Assembly (NCBI GenBank): GCA_001430745.1
Contig: KQ482057.1
Location: 12,826-53,172 of the forward strand
Direction of reading: 5' to 3'
Length of the DNA stretch: 40,347 nt
Origin: Auxenochlorella pyrenoidosa
Taxonomy: Eukaryota; Chlorophyta; Trebouxiophyceae; Chlorellales; Chlorellaceae
Below the pieces are notes generated by a model. That model was not told the origin of the DNA and searched no databases. It saw nothing but the letters and a program-made list of their open reading frames with translations. Positions 39,430-40,347 of this stretch are shown here, in pieces; the stretch's first letter is position 1; every line of letters begins with the position of its first letter. Made by a program: the position numbers and the translations under genes.

Positions 39430-39705
39430 GCAGGAATCTCATCAGTCGGCAGCAGCTTGCTCAGGCCTTCCCACGCTGGGTGTGGTCTTTGTTGGGCTGG
39501 AGCAGACCAGTGCACAGCAGACAAGGTGCCTCCTGCAAGACACGGTTCGGGACGCTGCCTGCCAGCTTGCTCGCAATGTTGCCCCTGGCAGGCTCGATTG
39601 GGCCTTCAAGAGGGTGCGTAGACAGGCAGATCTCTGCAAAGCACGGGGCACATGCCTGGCGAAAGCGGTGAATGGGAGCCCAGCGGGCACGCCGCCCCCA
39701 GCGCT
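39430..39705. repeat. Divergent-pair spacer module, copy 3
   Basis: Same orientation as 2885-3190. Shares cagcagcttgctcagg, ttgttgggctgg, gcacagcagaca, gctgcctgccagcttgctcg and gggagcccagcgggcacgcc. It sits between long B7 (minus) and a type-A relic (plus). Confidence 0.75.
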
Positions 39706-39717
39706 GCCGGCCCCGCC

Positions 39718-39788
39718 CTGTGCACCCTCGTCCCCTGCCCCCACTGCAGCGCATTCTCGTGCATGCTGCCAGCCAGCTGTACGCCCGA
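39718..39788 (+). pseudogene. Tiny type-A relic: end of the C-terminal module with internal deletion
   Basis: Reads LCTLV, as in the A relic (LCTLVAPCLPLSAF), then jumps to PLPPLQRILVHAASQLYA, the family C-terminus. About 80 residues between these are deleted. The family stop position is CGA (39786-39788) in place of TGA. It lies head-to-head with B7 across the spacer module. Confidence 0.72.
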
Positions 39789-40242
39789 GGCCCCTGCTTT
39801 AAGGCCTGTCCTGCCTGCACTGCTTTCCTATGGGCCGCCTTGCTCAGCTTGCTTACTCTCCGCTCCTTCACACTTGCCACTCCTTTGCCTGCCCACCACC
39901 TGGTAAATGCGATTCTGGCTACGAGACTTCACAAGCGGCGTGCGCAGAGATCCCCGGCTGGCGGTGCACAACCTGGTGGCTGGCGGGGGCTCAAAAATGG
40001 GGGAACTGCGCAGCGCGGCAGGTGCCAGGCCAGCCTCGCTGCTTCCCAGCCGGTCAGCCCTGCGCGCCGCTGCCTGGGCACTGGCCGCTGCCTTGGAGCT
40101 GGCCGCCGCCTTGGAGCTGCCCAGCCAGCCCAGGCGGTGAGCCAGCCGGCCAGCCGGCCTCGCGCTCTCCAGCCAGCCGGCCACGCTGGTCAGTCCTCAA
40201 CGCCCTGCTGCTGGCCGCTGCCTTGGAGCCTCCAGCCAGCCC
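39789..40242. other. Intergenic region with GC-rich imperfect repeats
   Basis: Contains repeated cagccagccggcc and ggccgctgccttggagc units (40075-40235), including a partial copy of the end of the neighbouring coding exon at 40190-40208. Probably the 3' UTR of the right-edge gene. Confidence 0.5.
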
Positions 40243-40329
40243 TCAGTCCTCCACGCCCTGCGGCAGCAGCGCCCCCACCACCTTGCGCCCCTCCTGGTTG
40301 AGCACGTTGAAGGTGGCCACGGCGTTGGC
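40243..40329 (-). CDS. Last exon of an unidentified gene (5' part outside window)
   Basis: On the minus strand a poly-C tract ending CAG (acceptor at 40330-40331) is followed by an open frame of 28 codons in phase 0, ANAVATFNVLNQEGRKVV then GALLPQGVED, ended by TGA at 40243-40245. The clean acceptor, the non-repetitive amino-acid composition and the immediate stop support a real terminal exon. The family is not recognised from this short piece. Confidence 0.6.
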   Translation of the reverse strand, partial: ANAVATFNVLNQEGRKVVGALLPQGVED

Positions 40330-40347
40330 CTGGGGGGGTGGGGGGGG

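Noticed and set aside
40320..40347. G-rich end as a telomere
   Set aside because: It is a plain G run with one T interruption, not a TTTAGGG/TTTTAGGG-type array, and it coincides with a splice acceptor on the minus strand.

Overview
The window looks like nuclear DNA of a GC-rich green alga, most probably a chlorophyte of the Chlorella/Trebouxiophyceae type. This rests on GC-rich, alanine-heavy coding sequence, many short introns with C-rich 3' ends (some with GC-AG borders), TGTAA poly(A)-type signals close behind several stop codons, and two conserved eukaryotic housekeeping genes (a TIM21-like 3' end and NOP9). The organism call is inference; no rRNA, organelle or telomere sequence is present.

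Layout. 1-616: last two exons of a TIM21-like mitochondrial import subunit (+). 1.2-16.3 kb and 35.6-39.8 kb: two blocks of one lineage-specific ankyrin-repeat (ANK) family. Type B genes have a coiled coil, about 7 ANK repeats and a shared C-terminal module. Type A genes have an N-terminal hydrophobic segment, 6-10 ANK repeats and the same module. B genes: a broken copy at 1201-2714 (-), 6082-7371 (+), 7985-9274 (+, one nonsense codon), 9873-11102 (+), 12722-14521 (+), 35629-36891 (-), 37884-39335 (-). A genes: 3904-5430 (+), 15190-16323 (-), and two relics at 11728-12258 (-) and 39718-39788 (+). 17.2-24.5 kb: a large multi-exon minus-strand gene of unknown function. 24.9-27.7 kb: a divergently oriented 7-exon unknown gene with an N-terminal membrane-like segment. 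28.2-34.2 kb: NOP9, a Pumilio-type nucleolar 18S rRNA biogenesis factor, interrupted by a 597-base N gap. 40243-40329: last exon of an unidentified minus-strand gene.

The most interesting content is the ANK family. Three copies of a roughly 300-bp spacer each lie just upstream of a long B gene and, divergently, next to an A gene or an A relic. This suggests an ancestral head-to-head A/B pair that has been duplicated, with one partner decaying each time. The C-terminal module shared by A and B carries a stretch that resembles an F-box (a leucine-rich helix, LPP-D, then LRTL-LCL). That raises the possibility of ANK substrate-recognition proteins that plug into an SCF-type ubiquitin ligase. This is a hypothesis from pattern only.

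Both ends of the window are C/G homopolymers lying in 3' splice sites, and the internal gap abuts a TG repeat, so the contig edges look like assembly failures rather than natural ends.
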